Assembly (NCBI GenBank): GCA_014867205.1
Contig: WGUO01000007.1
Location: 38,960-102,959 of the forward strand
DNA: 64,000 nucleotides
DNA from: Muribaculaceae bacterium
GTDB taxonomy: Bacteria; Bacteroidota; Bacteroidia; Bacteroidales; Muribaculaceae
Reading direction: 5' to 3'
A program made the position numbers and the translations under genes. The notes beneath the pieces are model-generated. The model was not told where the DNA came from. It did not search any database and was given only the letters and a program-made list of their open reading frames with translations. Positions 54,824 to 62,683 of the stretch are shown in pieces. Each line of letters begins with the position of its first letter. Within the stretch, counting starts at the first letter, position 1.

Positions 54824-57031
54824 TCAGACCCTGAGCACATCCTTTACCCCCTTTACTGTCTTAATTTTCTTAACAAGAGTCGTGAGCTGACGGTTGTCGG
54901 AGACTCCGATCACGAGGTAGCCCTGGAAGATGCCGTCGTGAGAGTCAATCGAGATATTGCGCAACTGCGCCCCCTGCTCGTGTGATATTATAGAGGTTAT
55001 GTTGGTCACGATGCCTATGTCGTCGTTGCCCACCACGCGCAGGGTAGCCGGAAGCACAGTGCCTGTCCTGCCGCTCCAGTCAGCGCGTATCACCCGGTAA
55101 GGATAGCGCTCTCGGATGTGCGCCGCGTTCGGACAGCTGTTCTTGTGTATCTTGACCATTCCGTCGCTCGATATAAACCCGAACACGTCATCGCCATATA
55201 TCGGGTTGCAGCACCGGGCGAAGCGGTAGCTGAGTCCGTTGATAGACTTCTCGCCTATGACGAGCACATCGTTCTGCGACTTCGCGGTGTCGTCGTCATG
55301 ACGGATCTCGAACTCCTCTGCAGAGACGTGCTCCGCGCCACTTGACGCCGTGGTGTACTCGACATATGAATTGAGTATCCGTCCCGGATCAAGCGTATCG
55401 CTGCCGAGGTCAGCATAGAACTCGAGCGCGAACTTATAGCCCATTTTCTTGATGAGGCGCATGAGCCGACCCTCGTCGAGCTCGAGCTTACGGTTCTTGG
55501 CGCGGCGCAGCAGGGCCTCCTTGCCTAAGTCGGCGAGACGCTGCTTCTCCTCGTTGAGGCACTGCTTGATCTTGTTGCGGGCCTTCGACGAGGTCACGAT
55601 GTTGAGCCATTCCTGCTTCGGCGTCTGGTTGGCCGAGGTCAGTATCTCGACGGTGTCTCCGTTCTGTATCTTGTAGTTGAGGCGCTTGTGGCGACCGTTC
55701 ACAATGGCGCCGTTGCAGCGCGCCCCGACGTTCGAGTGGATATGGAATGCGAAGTCGAGCACGGTGGCACCGCTCGAGAGGCGGAACAGGTCGCCCTTGG
55801 GCGTGAAGGCGAACACCTCCTTGCCGAACGGGTCCATCTGTATGTTCCTCATAAGCTGCATCGGGCCGGCGTCGGCTGACTCGAGTATGTCGCGGATATT
55901 GTTCATCCACTGGTCGGTGCCGTCGCCCTTGCCTCCCTTGTAGCGCCAGTGCGCCGCGAGGCCCTTCTCGGCCACGAGGTCCATGCGCCGCGTGCGGAAC
56001 TGCACCTCGACCCACTTGTTCTCCGGCCCCATCACGGTGGCGTGGAGTGACTCATATCCGTTGCTCTTGGGTATCGATATCCAGTCGCGCATACGGGCCG
56101 GATTGGCCGTGTACATGTCGGCGAGTATGGAATATGCCAGCCAGCAGTCGCTCTTCTCGCGCGCCGGCTCGGAGTCGAGTATCACGCGGATCGCGAAGAG
56201 GTCGTAGATGCCCGGCAGGTCTACCTTCTGCTTGCGCATCTTGTTCCATATCGACGATATGGACTTGGTGCGCCCCTTGATGTCGAATTTCAGGCCGGCA
56301 TTCTCGAGCTCGCGCTTTACAGGGGCGATGAACGCCTTGATGTATGCGTCGCGCGATCGCTTGGTGGCGTTCAGTTTATGCGCTATCTGGGTGTAAATCT
56401 CGCGGTTGGTGTACTTCAGCGAGAGATCCTCGAGCTCGCCCTTTATCTTGTATAGCCCGAGGCGGTGGGCAAGCTGGGCATAAAGGCAGTTCGCCTCGAA
56501 GGCGACATTGCGTACCCAGTCGTCGTCGGGGTGCAGGTTGATCGAGCGCATCAGCACCAGCGAGCGCACTATCATTATGATTATCACCCTGATGTCATGC
56601 GCGAGCGATATGATGAGCCCACGGAAGTTCTCCTGGTTGGTGGCGGAGTTGCGCGCGCTGAACCTGGCGACCTCCTCGAGTCCCCGGTGAAGCCCCGCGA
56701 TGTCTGCGCCCCACTCGCGCTCAACATCTTCAGTTGTCAGAAGACCGGCCTTGACAAGGGGATGAAGGAGTATTGCTACAAGGATGTTGTGGTCAGGATC
56801 GACCATCTCGGCAAATGTGCAGGCCGTGCGCATAGCCATGATGGCTACCGGAAGACGATGTGTGTCGTGCGCGGCACAATCCCGACGCATCGACTCACGC
56901 AGCGTGCAGCGCAGACGCTGCGTCTCGTCGAGACTCAGATGCGATTCAAGCACCGGCGTGAGTTCTGAGGCAAGGCTCAACAGGTCTCTGCACTCGGCAA
57001 GTGTAAGTTTATCTATTGTCTTGTCATCCAT
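54824..57031 (-). CDS. RelA/SpoT family (p)ppGpp synthetase with degenerate hydrolase domain
   Basis: Long RSH protein of 735 residues. The N-terminal HD hydrolase domain (about 20-195) has lost key residues: the HD pair reads HP (90-91) and the second metal/substrate helix reads VRSLVLMRSI instead of a KLADRLHNMRT-type sequence. The synthetase domain (about 235-375) is intact in pattern: GRTKSISSIWNKM, YDLFAIRVI, SNGYESLHATVMGP, WVEVQFRTRRMDLVAEKGLAAHW. TGS (about 400-465), helical, Cys-containing (RFARCCNPIYGDDV) and ACT (about 655-735) domains follow. Inferred: a RelA-like alarmone synthetase; a separate hydrolase would be needed elsewhere. Confidence 0.94.
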   Translation of the reverse strand: MDDKTIDKLTLAECRDLLSLASELTPVLESHLSLDETQRLRCTLRESMRRDCAAHDTHRLPVAIMAMRTACTFAEMVDPDHNILVAILLHPLVKAGLLTTEDVEREWGADIAGLHRGLEEVARFSARNSATNQENFRGLIISLAHDIRVIIIMIVRSLVLMRSINLHPDDDWVRNVAFEANCLYAQLAHRLGLYKIKGELEDLSLKYTNREIYTQIAHKLNATKRSRDAYIKAFIAPVKRELENAGLKFDIKGRTKSISSIWNKMRKQKVDLPGIYDLFAIRVILDSEPAREKSDCWLAYSILADMYTANPARMRDWISIPKSNGYESLHATVMGPENKWVEVQFRTRRMDLVAEKGLAAHWRYKGGKGDGTDQWMNNIRDILESADAGPMQLMRNIQMDPFGKEVFAFTPKGDLFRLSSGATVLDFAFHIHSNVGARCNGAIVNGRHKRLNYKIQNGDTVEILTSANQTPKQEWLNIVTSSKARNKIKQCLNEEKQRLADLGKEALLRRAKNRKLELDEGRLMRLIKKMGYKFALEFYADLGSDTLDPGRILNSYVEYTTASSGAEHVSAEEFEIRHDDDTAKSQNDVLVIGEKSINGLSYRFARCCNPIYGDDVFGFISSDGMVKIHKNSCPNAAHIRERYPYRVIRADWSGRTGTVLPATLRVVGNDDIGIVTNITSIISHEQGAQLRNISIDSHDGIFQGYLVIGVSDNRQLTTLVKKIKTVKGVKDVLRV

Positions 57032-57107
57032 TGCATTTTCGGCTTTTTCAGTCTCCCCGCTTCATGAATGGGAGACTGATTTACAAACAACTTAGGCATT
57101 TAAACCA

Positions 57108-57115
57108 CAAAGATA
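57108..57115 (-). promoter_or_regulatory. Possible -7 element for the RelA-like gene
   Basis: Minus-strand TATCTTTG about 77 bases before the ATG at 57031; it abuts the U-run of the upstream terminator, and no -33 match is seen. Confidence 0.4.
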
Positions 57116-57162
57116 AGAAAAAACGCCGACAATTCTGCTGTCTGGCATAAAATTGTTGGCGT
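57116..57162 (-). terminator. Rho-independent terminator after the alpha/beta hydrolase gene
   Basis: The 12-bp stem ACGCCGACAATT / AATTGTTGGCGT (57123-57134 with 57151-57162, one G-U) is followed on the minus strand by a U-run. Confidence 0.85.
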
Positions 57163-57192
57163 CTTCAGGTGTTTTGCGGTTTTGCGGTTCGA

Positions 57193-58245
57193 TTACCGCC
57201 CGGTCAGCCTAAGAAAACGGAATATTGTATCGTAGGCTGCCTCGCGCGGCCCCGGCTCTGAGAGGATCAGGTCGTGCAGTCCGGAGTCGATGACGCATAC
57301 CATGCGCCGGGTGCCGAGCCTCTTGCCGCGTTCCTGAATCATTGCCGGGTCAAGCACCGCGTCTCCCGTCTGAAACTCCGGAGTCCAACCGCAACCGTCG
57401 ATCTTGCGGCTGCTGTGCATCACCAGGATCGGCACCTTGATGTTCTCTCGTTTTTTCATGAGTCGGCCCTGGGCACGGTCGATCGCTCCGATCCAGCTGA
57501 ACGTGACAGGGGGTGAGTATATCATCTTCCAGTCGGTGTTGTAGGTCCACTGACCGTGGTATTCCTTGAGCAGACTGTACGCATAGCCGTCGCAGTGCGA
57601 CTGCCTGATCTTGGAGTCCTTGAATATCCTGCCTAAGAAACCTACTACCGGAACGGCCACATTACGCATAAAGGAACTGTAGTTCCACTCAAGGAATGGG
57701 GAGTCGGTCACCACGCGGTCTATACCACAGTCGTCGCCCCGCTCGGCGGCAAAACAGGAGACTGTAAGGCCACCCGTAGAGTGCCCCGACAGAGTGATGT
57801 CGGTGTTTCCGTCGCGCCGCATCTGAGCCAGCGCGGAATCTATGTCGGCGTAATACTCGCGGACATCGCGTATATTGTACGGATACTGCCAGGGCTCCTT
57901 GCTGCGGCCGTAGCGCCGCAGGTCGACGGCATAGAAATTGTAGCCGGAGTCGACAAACCGCTCACCCATCTCAGCCTGAAAGAAATAGTCATTGAAGCCG
58001 TGGATGTATAGGTAGCCGCGACGCGAGCCTCCCGGAGCGAGCCTGCGGACTATCGTCGAGCGGCAAGGGCCGTCGAACGCCTCACCCTGGTTGACATAGC
58101 GCGCCTCATAGCCCGGCAGGATATCGCTGTGCCATGCGGTATCGGTCACAGGGGTCTTCGGCCCCTTGTATTTCTCATTCACATTCCAACTGTAGGCCGA
58201 AAGCCCGGCCACAGCGCAAAGCATAATAACTGGAAGTTGTCTCAT
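57193..58245 (-). CDS. Secreted alpha/beta hydrolase (serine aminopeptidase S33-like)
   Basis: The product has 350 residues from ATG 58245; a TTG 12 bases upstream is less likely. A signal peptide (LPVIMLCAVAGLSAYS) leads into a lysophospholipase/S33-type fold: YIHGFNDYFFQAEMGERF near residue 90, nucleophile elbow LSGHSTGGLTVS (Ser about 155), acid in the region around GAIDRAQG or ILVMHSSRKIDG, and the His in DSGLHDLILS near the C-terminus. Predicted periplasmic esterase or lipase; substrate unknown. Monocistronic. Confidence 0.88.
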   Translation of the reverse strand: MRQLPVIMLCAVAGLSAYSWNVNEKYKGPKTPVTDTAWHSDILPGYEARYVNQGEAFDGPCRSTIVRRLAPGGSRRGYLYIHGFNDYFFQAEMGERFVDSGYNFYAVDLRRYGRSKEPWQYPYNIRDVREYYADIDSALAQMRRDGNTDITLSGHSTGGLTVSCFAAERGDDCGIDRVVTDSPFLEWNYSSFMRNVAVPVVGFLGRIFKDSKIRQSHCDGYAYSLLKEYHGQWTYNTDWKMIYSPPVTFSWIGAIDRAQGRLMKKRENIKVPILVMHSSRKIDGCGWTPEFQTGDAVLDPAMIQERGKRLGTRRMVCVIDSGLHDLILSEPGPREAAYDTIFRFLRLTGR

Positions 58246-58310
58246 ATCAAATATCAAAACCTTAAACCCAAACTCCTATAACCTAACACCTATAACCCCA
58301 TGTTCTGTTT
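58246..58310. repeat. CCTATAACC repeats upstream of the hydrolase gene
   Basis: Within the 494-base gap 58246-58739, the stretch at about 58275-58300 has CCTATAACC twice around TAACA and shares the TAACACCT core with the repeat at 23918-23975. The rest of the gap holds the rho promoter and leader. Confidence 0.5.
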
Positions 58311-58432
58311 TGCGACCAAGGGGAAGCAACGTGCCTTAGTCCTTTAAACCTGACACTATTTACAACGCCGCAATCGGGTTTAAATTTCGAATTAAAACTA
58401 TAAAACATAAAATAACGGAGTGCAAAACATTT

Positions 58433-58464
58433 TTTGTGTAATTGAAAATTTTTGCTTAACTTTG
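58433..58464 (+). promoter_or_regulatory. Promoter of rho
   Basis: TTTG (58433-58436), 20-nt spacer, TAACTTTG (58457-58464): full consensus. The predicted start is near 58468, giving a leader of about 270 nt before the rho ATG. Confidence 0.78.
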
Positions 58465-58491
58465 CATCGGAAAGCCTCGAAACGCACGTCT

Positions 58492-58644
58492 ATGCGTCAT
58501 AATTACAGTCTTTCCAATAAATTCCCGAACAACACTTCTCAAACAAAACAGCGCGCCAGGCGTTGAATTGTTAAATACATGCGAGCCCCTGTTATGGCTC
58601 TGCGGGTATTGTATTATCCGAGAATACCCCTGTTCCACCCCTAA
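58492..58644 (+). promoter_or_regulatory. rho leader with two mini-ORFs
   Basis: Two ATG-started short frames lie in the leader: 58492-58566 (24 codons, ending in the basic KQRARR) and 58579-58644 (21 codons). A C-rich segment (about 58629-58645) follows. Translation is unproven; rho genes are often autoregulated through their leaders. Confidence 0.35.
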
Positions 58645-58739
58645 GTACCATATTATCCTGCACGACTCCGGTCGGCTGGCGCCTTGCGCGGCGCCGCGTG
58701 ACCGCGAATGTGACAGACAAGAACCCATACACACCTTTT

Positions 58740-60782
58740 ATGCAAAGTTATGATGAATTGATGTCGATGGACGACTCCGCGCTCCGCGAGCTCGCCGAAT
58801 CGATGGGTATGAAGAAAAACAGCACTGACGATAAGGAAAGCATGGTCTACTATGTGCTGGACAACGCCTCCGCTCTTATCGCGAAGGAAGAGGCGGCCAA
58901 GATGAAGCCCAAGCAGGCCAAGGAGCGCAAGCCGCGCGCCAAGCGTGCTGCCGCCGACTCCGAAGCCCCAAAAGAAATCTCTGCCCCCGTTGCAGACAAT
59001 GCAGAGATTCCGGCTCCCAAAAAACGTGGACGCAAGCCCAAGGCCGTTGTAGAGGCCGAGGCTGCCGCCAAGGCAGAAGCAGCCGCCAAGGCCGAGGCAG
59101 CCGCAGACCAGCCGCAGGAAACCATTTCGTCCGAGGCTGCCCCGGCCCCCAAGAAGCGTGGCCGCAAACCCAAGGCCGCTGCGGCCGAAGTCGTCGCTGT
59201 GCCAATCATCGAGTCTCAGGCGTCTGCCGTCTCAATTCCGATAATTTCTGACGGCGAGCTCCCGCTCGCTCTTCCCGATGCCGGGGCTCCCGAGCTCCTG
59301 CCCCCTCCGGCCAAGTTCCGCAAGCCCGCTCCCGAACCGGAGCCGGTCGCCGACAATGCCGGTGCGCCCCAGAGGCCGCAGCCTGAGAACAAGTCAAAGG
59401 AGCAGCCCTCGCTCGGCTCATTCTTCTCATCGGCCAAGGGACGCACTTTCACTCCCCGCTCGCAGCAGCAGATACAGGAGGCCGAAAAAGCCGCCGCGAC
59501 CGCTCCGATCATCATCGCAGAGCCGGGTATGCCGCTCCCTCCGCCCCAGGGCATGAATCTGAATCCCAAGCAGAAGCAGCGCCTCACCAAGAAACAGCGC
59601 CAGCAGCAGCGCCAGATGATGCAGCAGCAGGCCATGCAGCAACAGCAGGGCACAAGCTATGACCTCTCAGGAATCCTCACGACATATGGCGTCCTGGAGG
59701 TTATGCCCGAAGGATTCGGTTTCCTACGCTCGAGCGACTACAATTACCTCACGAGCCCCGACGACGTCTACGTGACGCAGCAGCAGATCCGCGAGTTCGG
59801 CCTCAAGACCGGCGACATGGTTGAGGGCGCTATCCGTCCCCCGCGTCCCGGCGAGAAGTATTTCCCTCTCTGCCGCGTGATCTCGGTCAACGGCCTCGCC
59901 CCCGAGGTGATACGCGACCGCGTGCCGTTCGAGCACCTTGTGCCCCTCTTCCCCGACGAGAAGTTCGACCTGACCCGTGGCCGCGCCGACAATATCTCGA
60001 CCCGCGTCGTAGACATGTTCGCGCCTATCGGCAAGGGCCAGCGCGCCCTGATCGTGGCTCCCCCCAAGACCGGTAAGACAATCCTGCTCAAGGATATCGC
60101 GAACGCCATCGCCCAGAACCATCCCGAGACCTACATCATAATGCTGCTCATCGACGAGCGCCCCGAGGAGGTGACCGACATGAGCCGCAGCGTCAACGCC
60201 GAGGTAATCGCCTCGACATTCGACGAGCCGGCCGAGCGTCATGTCAAGATCGCCGGACTCGTGCTCGAGAAAGCAAAGCGTCTCGTGGAGTGCGGACACG
60301 ACGTGGTGATCATGCTCGACTCGATCACACGTCTCGCCCGCGCCTACAACACGGTCTCGCCGGCCTCGGGCAAAATCCTGTCGGGTGGTGTCGACGCCAA
60401 TGCCCTGCAGCGGCCAAAGCGCTTCTTCGGCGCGGCCCGCAACATAGAGGGTGGCGGATCTCTGACCATCATCGCCACGGCTCTGACCGAGACCTCCTCG
60501 AAAATGGACGAGGTCATCTTCGAGGAGTTCAAAGGCACCGGCAACATGGAGCTCCAGCTCGACCGCAAGCTCTCGAACAAACGTATTTTCCCGGCTGTCG
60601 ACATCATCTCATCGTCGACTCGCCGCGATGACCTGCTGCTCCCCCAGGAGACCCTGAACCGCATGTGGATCCTGCGCAACTACCTGGCCGACATGAACTC
60701 GCTCGAGGCCATGGAGTTCATCAAGAAGCGCATGGAACTCACCCGCAGCAACGAGGAGCTGCTCGTCACAATGGACAAGTGA
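58740..60782 (+). CDS. rho: Transcription termination factor Rho with large disordered insertion
   Basis: RNA-dependent helicase of 680 residues from ATG 58740; an in-frame GTG at 58698 is an alternative. An N-terminal helical Rho-N domain (1-50) is followed by about 250 low-complexity residues (55-305) rich in Ala, Lys, Pro and Gln, with two AT-hook-like PKKRGRKPK motifs (93-101 and 137-145). The RNA-binding cold-shock-like domain (about 308-385; YGVLEVMPEGFGFLRS) and ATPase domain (390-675) follow: Walker A APPKTGKT (440-447), Walker B VIMLDSITRLARAYN, Q-loop and R-loop SGGVDANALQRPKRFFGAARN. The stop overlaps the aroC start by one base (TGATG). Confidence 0.96.
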   Translation: MQSYDELMSMDDSALRELAESMGMKKNSTDDKESMVYYVLDNASALIAKEEAAKMKPKQAKERKPRAKRAAADSEAPKEISAPVADNAEIPAPKKRGRKPKAVVEAEAAAKAEAAAKAEAAADQPQETISSEAAPAPKKRGRKPKAAAAEVVAVPIIESQASAVSIPIISDGELPLALPDAGAPELLPPPAKFRKPAPEPEPVADNAGAPQRPQPENKSKEQPSLGSFFSSAKGRTFTPRSQQQIQEAEKAAATAPIIIAEPGMPLPPPQGMNLNPKQKQRLTKKQRQQQRQMMQQQAMQQQQGTSYDLSGILTTYGVLEVMPEGFGFLRSSDYNYLTSPDDVYVTQQQIREFGLKTGDMVEGAIRPPRPGEKYFPLCRVISVNGLAPEVIRDRVPFEHLVPLFPDEKFDLTRGRADNISTRVVDMFAPIGKGQRALIVAPPKTGKTILLKDIANAIAQNHPETYIIMLLIDERPEEVTDMSRSVNAEVIASTFDEPAERHVKIAGLVLEKAKRLVECGHDVVIMLDSITRLARAYNTVSPASGKILSGGVDANALQRPKRFFGAARNIEGGGSLTIIATALTETSSKMDEVIFEEFKGTGNMELQLDRKLSNKRIFPAVDIISSSTRRDDLLLPQETLNRMWILRNYLADMNSLEAMEFIKKRMELTRSNEELLVTMDK

Positions 60783-61759
60783 TGAACACATTCGGCACCA
60801 TCATCCGGCTCACCACATTCGGAGAGAGCCACGGACCGGCTATGGGAGGCATACTCGACGGTATGCCTCCCTTGGTGCGCATTGACATGCACCGTCTCCT
60901 GGCCGAGACGGCACGCCGCCGCCCCGGCTCGCGTCCCGGCGTGTCGCAGCGCCAGGAGAGCGATAGCCCCGAGATCCTCTCGGGCATCTCGTCCGACGGT
61001 CTCACCCTGGGCACCCCCATCGGTTTCGTGGTGCGCAACCGCGACGCCCGCAGCGGCGACTATGACAGTTACACCGGCCGCTTCAGGCCCAACCATGCCG
61101 ACTACACCTACTATACGAAGTATGGCATCCACGATTTCCGCGGCGGAGGCCGCGCAAGCGCTCGCGAGACTGTCTCATGGGTTGTAGCCGGCGCAATCGT
61201 CAGGCAGTGGCTCGAGCCAAAGGGAATCTCGGTCAACGCGGTATTTGTCGAGACCAACAGTGTCTCCGACACTGCCGCCGCAGGCGACTCGACGGGAGGA
61301 ATAGTAAGATGCCGTATCGACGGCGTACCTGCGGGACTCGGCGAACCGGTCTTCGACAAGCTGCACGCGCGCCTTGCCGCCGCCATGATGGGCATAAACG
61401 CAGCAAAGGCCTTCGAGTACGGCGACGGCACTCGCAGCGCATACATGACCGGCAGCCGGAGTCTGGACTCATTCGTCAACGACGGCATGGAATCAGGTCC
61501 CTGCGCCACCAACCACTCGGGCGGAATACAGGGGGGAATCTCCAACGGCATGCCGATAGAGTTCACCGTGTATTTCAAGCCGACTCCGACCATAATGCAG
61601 CCCGTCGAGACGATCGACATCCACGGCGAGAGGTGTGTCATTCCCCCCAAGGGGCGGCATGACCCCTGTGTTGCCGTCAGGGCTGTGCCCGTGGTCGAGG
61701 CGATGGCTGTCATGGTCGTCGCCGACATGCTGCGGCTTAAGGAATCATACGGCGGCTGA
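60782..61759 (+). CDS. aroC: Chorismate synthase with internal deletion
   Basis: Converts EPSP to chorismate using reduced FMN. The start is ATG 60782 inside the rho stop (TGATG). The product has only 325 residues; the family usually has about 350-390. Conserved parts are present: TTFGESHGPAMGG (His 17), NHADYTYYTKYG (His 105 region), RGGGRASARETV, GDSTGGIVRC, NHSGGIQGGISNG, and KGRHDPCVAVRAVP. Between GISVNAVFVET and GDSTGG about 35 residues of the usual helix and loop (which normally include a CPD motif) are missing. The frame is open throughout, so it is probably functional. Confidence 0.95.
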   Translation: MNTFGTIIRLTTFGESHGPAMGGILDGMPPLVRIDMHRLLAETARRRPGSRPGVSQRQESDSPEILSGISSDGLTLGTPIGFVVRNRDARSGDYDSYTGRFRPNHADYTYYTKYGIHDFRGGGRASARETVSWVVAGAIVRQWLEPKGISVNAVFVETNSVSDTAAAGDSTGGIVRCRIDGVPAGLGEPVFDKLHARLAAAMMGINAAKAFEYGDGTRSAYMTGSRSLDSFVNDGMESGPCATNHSGGIQGGISNGMPIEFTVYFKPTPTIMQPVETIDIHGERCVIPPKGRHDPCVAVRAVPVVEAMAVMVVADMLRLKESYGG

Positions 61760-61786
61760 CACACCCGACAGCAGACAGGCATCGAG

Positions 61787-62683
61787 ATGAACGAGTTCTA
61801 TACCGACTACAGCGAATATCTGTCGCGTTTCTTTCCGGGCCTCAAGGTCCAGAAGATATCGGTCAATATCGGGGCCGGATGCCCTAACCGCGACGGCACT
61901 CTCGGCACAGGGGGCTGCATCTACTGCAACAACTCGTCGTTCACTCCCGACTACTGCTTCGGCAGCGATAGCGTGGCCGGACAGGTCGAGGCCGGCAAGC
62001 GTTTCTTCGCGCGCAAATACCCGCAAATGCAGTACCTGGCATATTTCCAGTCATACACCAACACCTACCGGCTTCCGGCCAATCGACTCGAACGGTTATA
62101 CCGCGAGGCTCTTGCCTCCGACGGTGTCGCGGGTCTGATCGTCGGCACAAGGCCAGACTGCCTGTCCGACGACGTGGTCTGCGTGCTGGCGCGACTCAAC
62201 CGCGAGTGCCCGGTGTTTGTTGAACTTGGTGTGGAGAGCCTGCACGACAATACGCTGCGCCTGGTCAACCGGGGCCACACTGCCGCCGACAGCCTGCAGG
62301 CCATCGAGCGGCTCGCCGACGCAGGCCTTCATGTCGGCGTACATCTGATCGCCGGGCTTCCCGGTGAGGATGAGGACATGGCCCTCGACACACTCGCCCG
62401 CATTTGCGAGGCGTCCGTCGAGTCTGTCAAGATGCACCATCTGCAGGTGCTTCGCGGCACCACACTCGAGAGGCTCATGCGTGAGGGCTGCATCGAGGTC
62501 AGACCATTTGGACTCGAGGAATACCTCGACTTCTGCGTCAGGGCGATCAGGACCGTGCCCAGGCATATCGCCATCGAAAGGTTTCTGGCCTCCTCGCCCC
62601 CGGCGCTCGTCATATCCCCCAGATGGGGGCTAAAGAACCATGAATTTACAAACCTTCTATTAAATAAACTGAGAAAACTATGA
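61787..62683 (+). CDS. TIGR01212 family radical SAM protein (YhcC/YtqA-like)
   Basis: The product has 298 residues. The [4Fe-4S] site uses the family-specific spacing in GCPNRDGTLGTGGCIYCNN (Cys about 28, 40, 43). A SAM-binding TIM barrel follows with VELGVESLHDNTLRLVNRGHT and VHLIAGLPGEDEDM. The family resembles Elp3-type radical SAM enzymes but has no settled function; a tRNA or small-molecule substrate is possible. It starts 27 bp after aroC, and its stop overlaps the next start (ATGA). Confidence 0.93.
   Translation: MNEFYTDYSEYLSRFFPGLKVQKISVNIGAGCPNRDGTLGTGGCIYCNNSSFTPDYCFGSDSVAGQVEAGKRFFARKYPQMQYLAYFQSYTNTYRLPANRLERLYREALASDGVAGLIVGTRPDCLSDDVVCVLARLNRECPVFVELGVESLHDNTLRLVNRGHTAADSLQAIERLADAGLHVGVHLIAGLPGEDEDMALDTLARICEASVESVKMHHLQVLRGTTLERLMREGCIEVRPFGLEEYLDFCVRAIRTVPRHIAIERFLASSPPALVISPRWGLKNHEFTNLLLNKLRKL

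Noticed and set aside
60782..61759. aroC as a pseudogene because it is short
   Set aside because: The frame is intact, both ends and all other conserved motifs are present, and the gap is a clean multiple of three.
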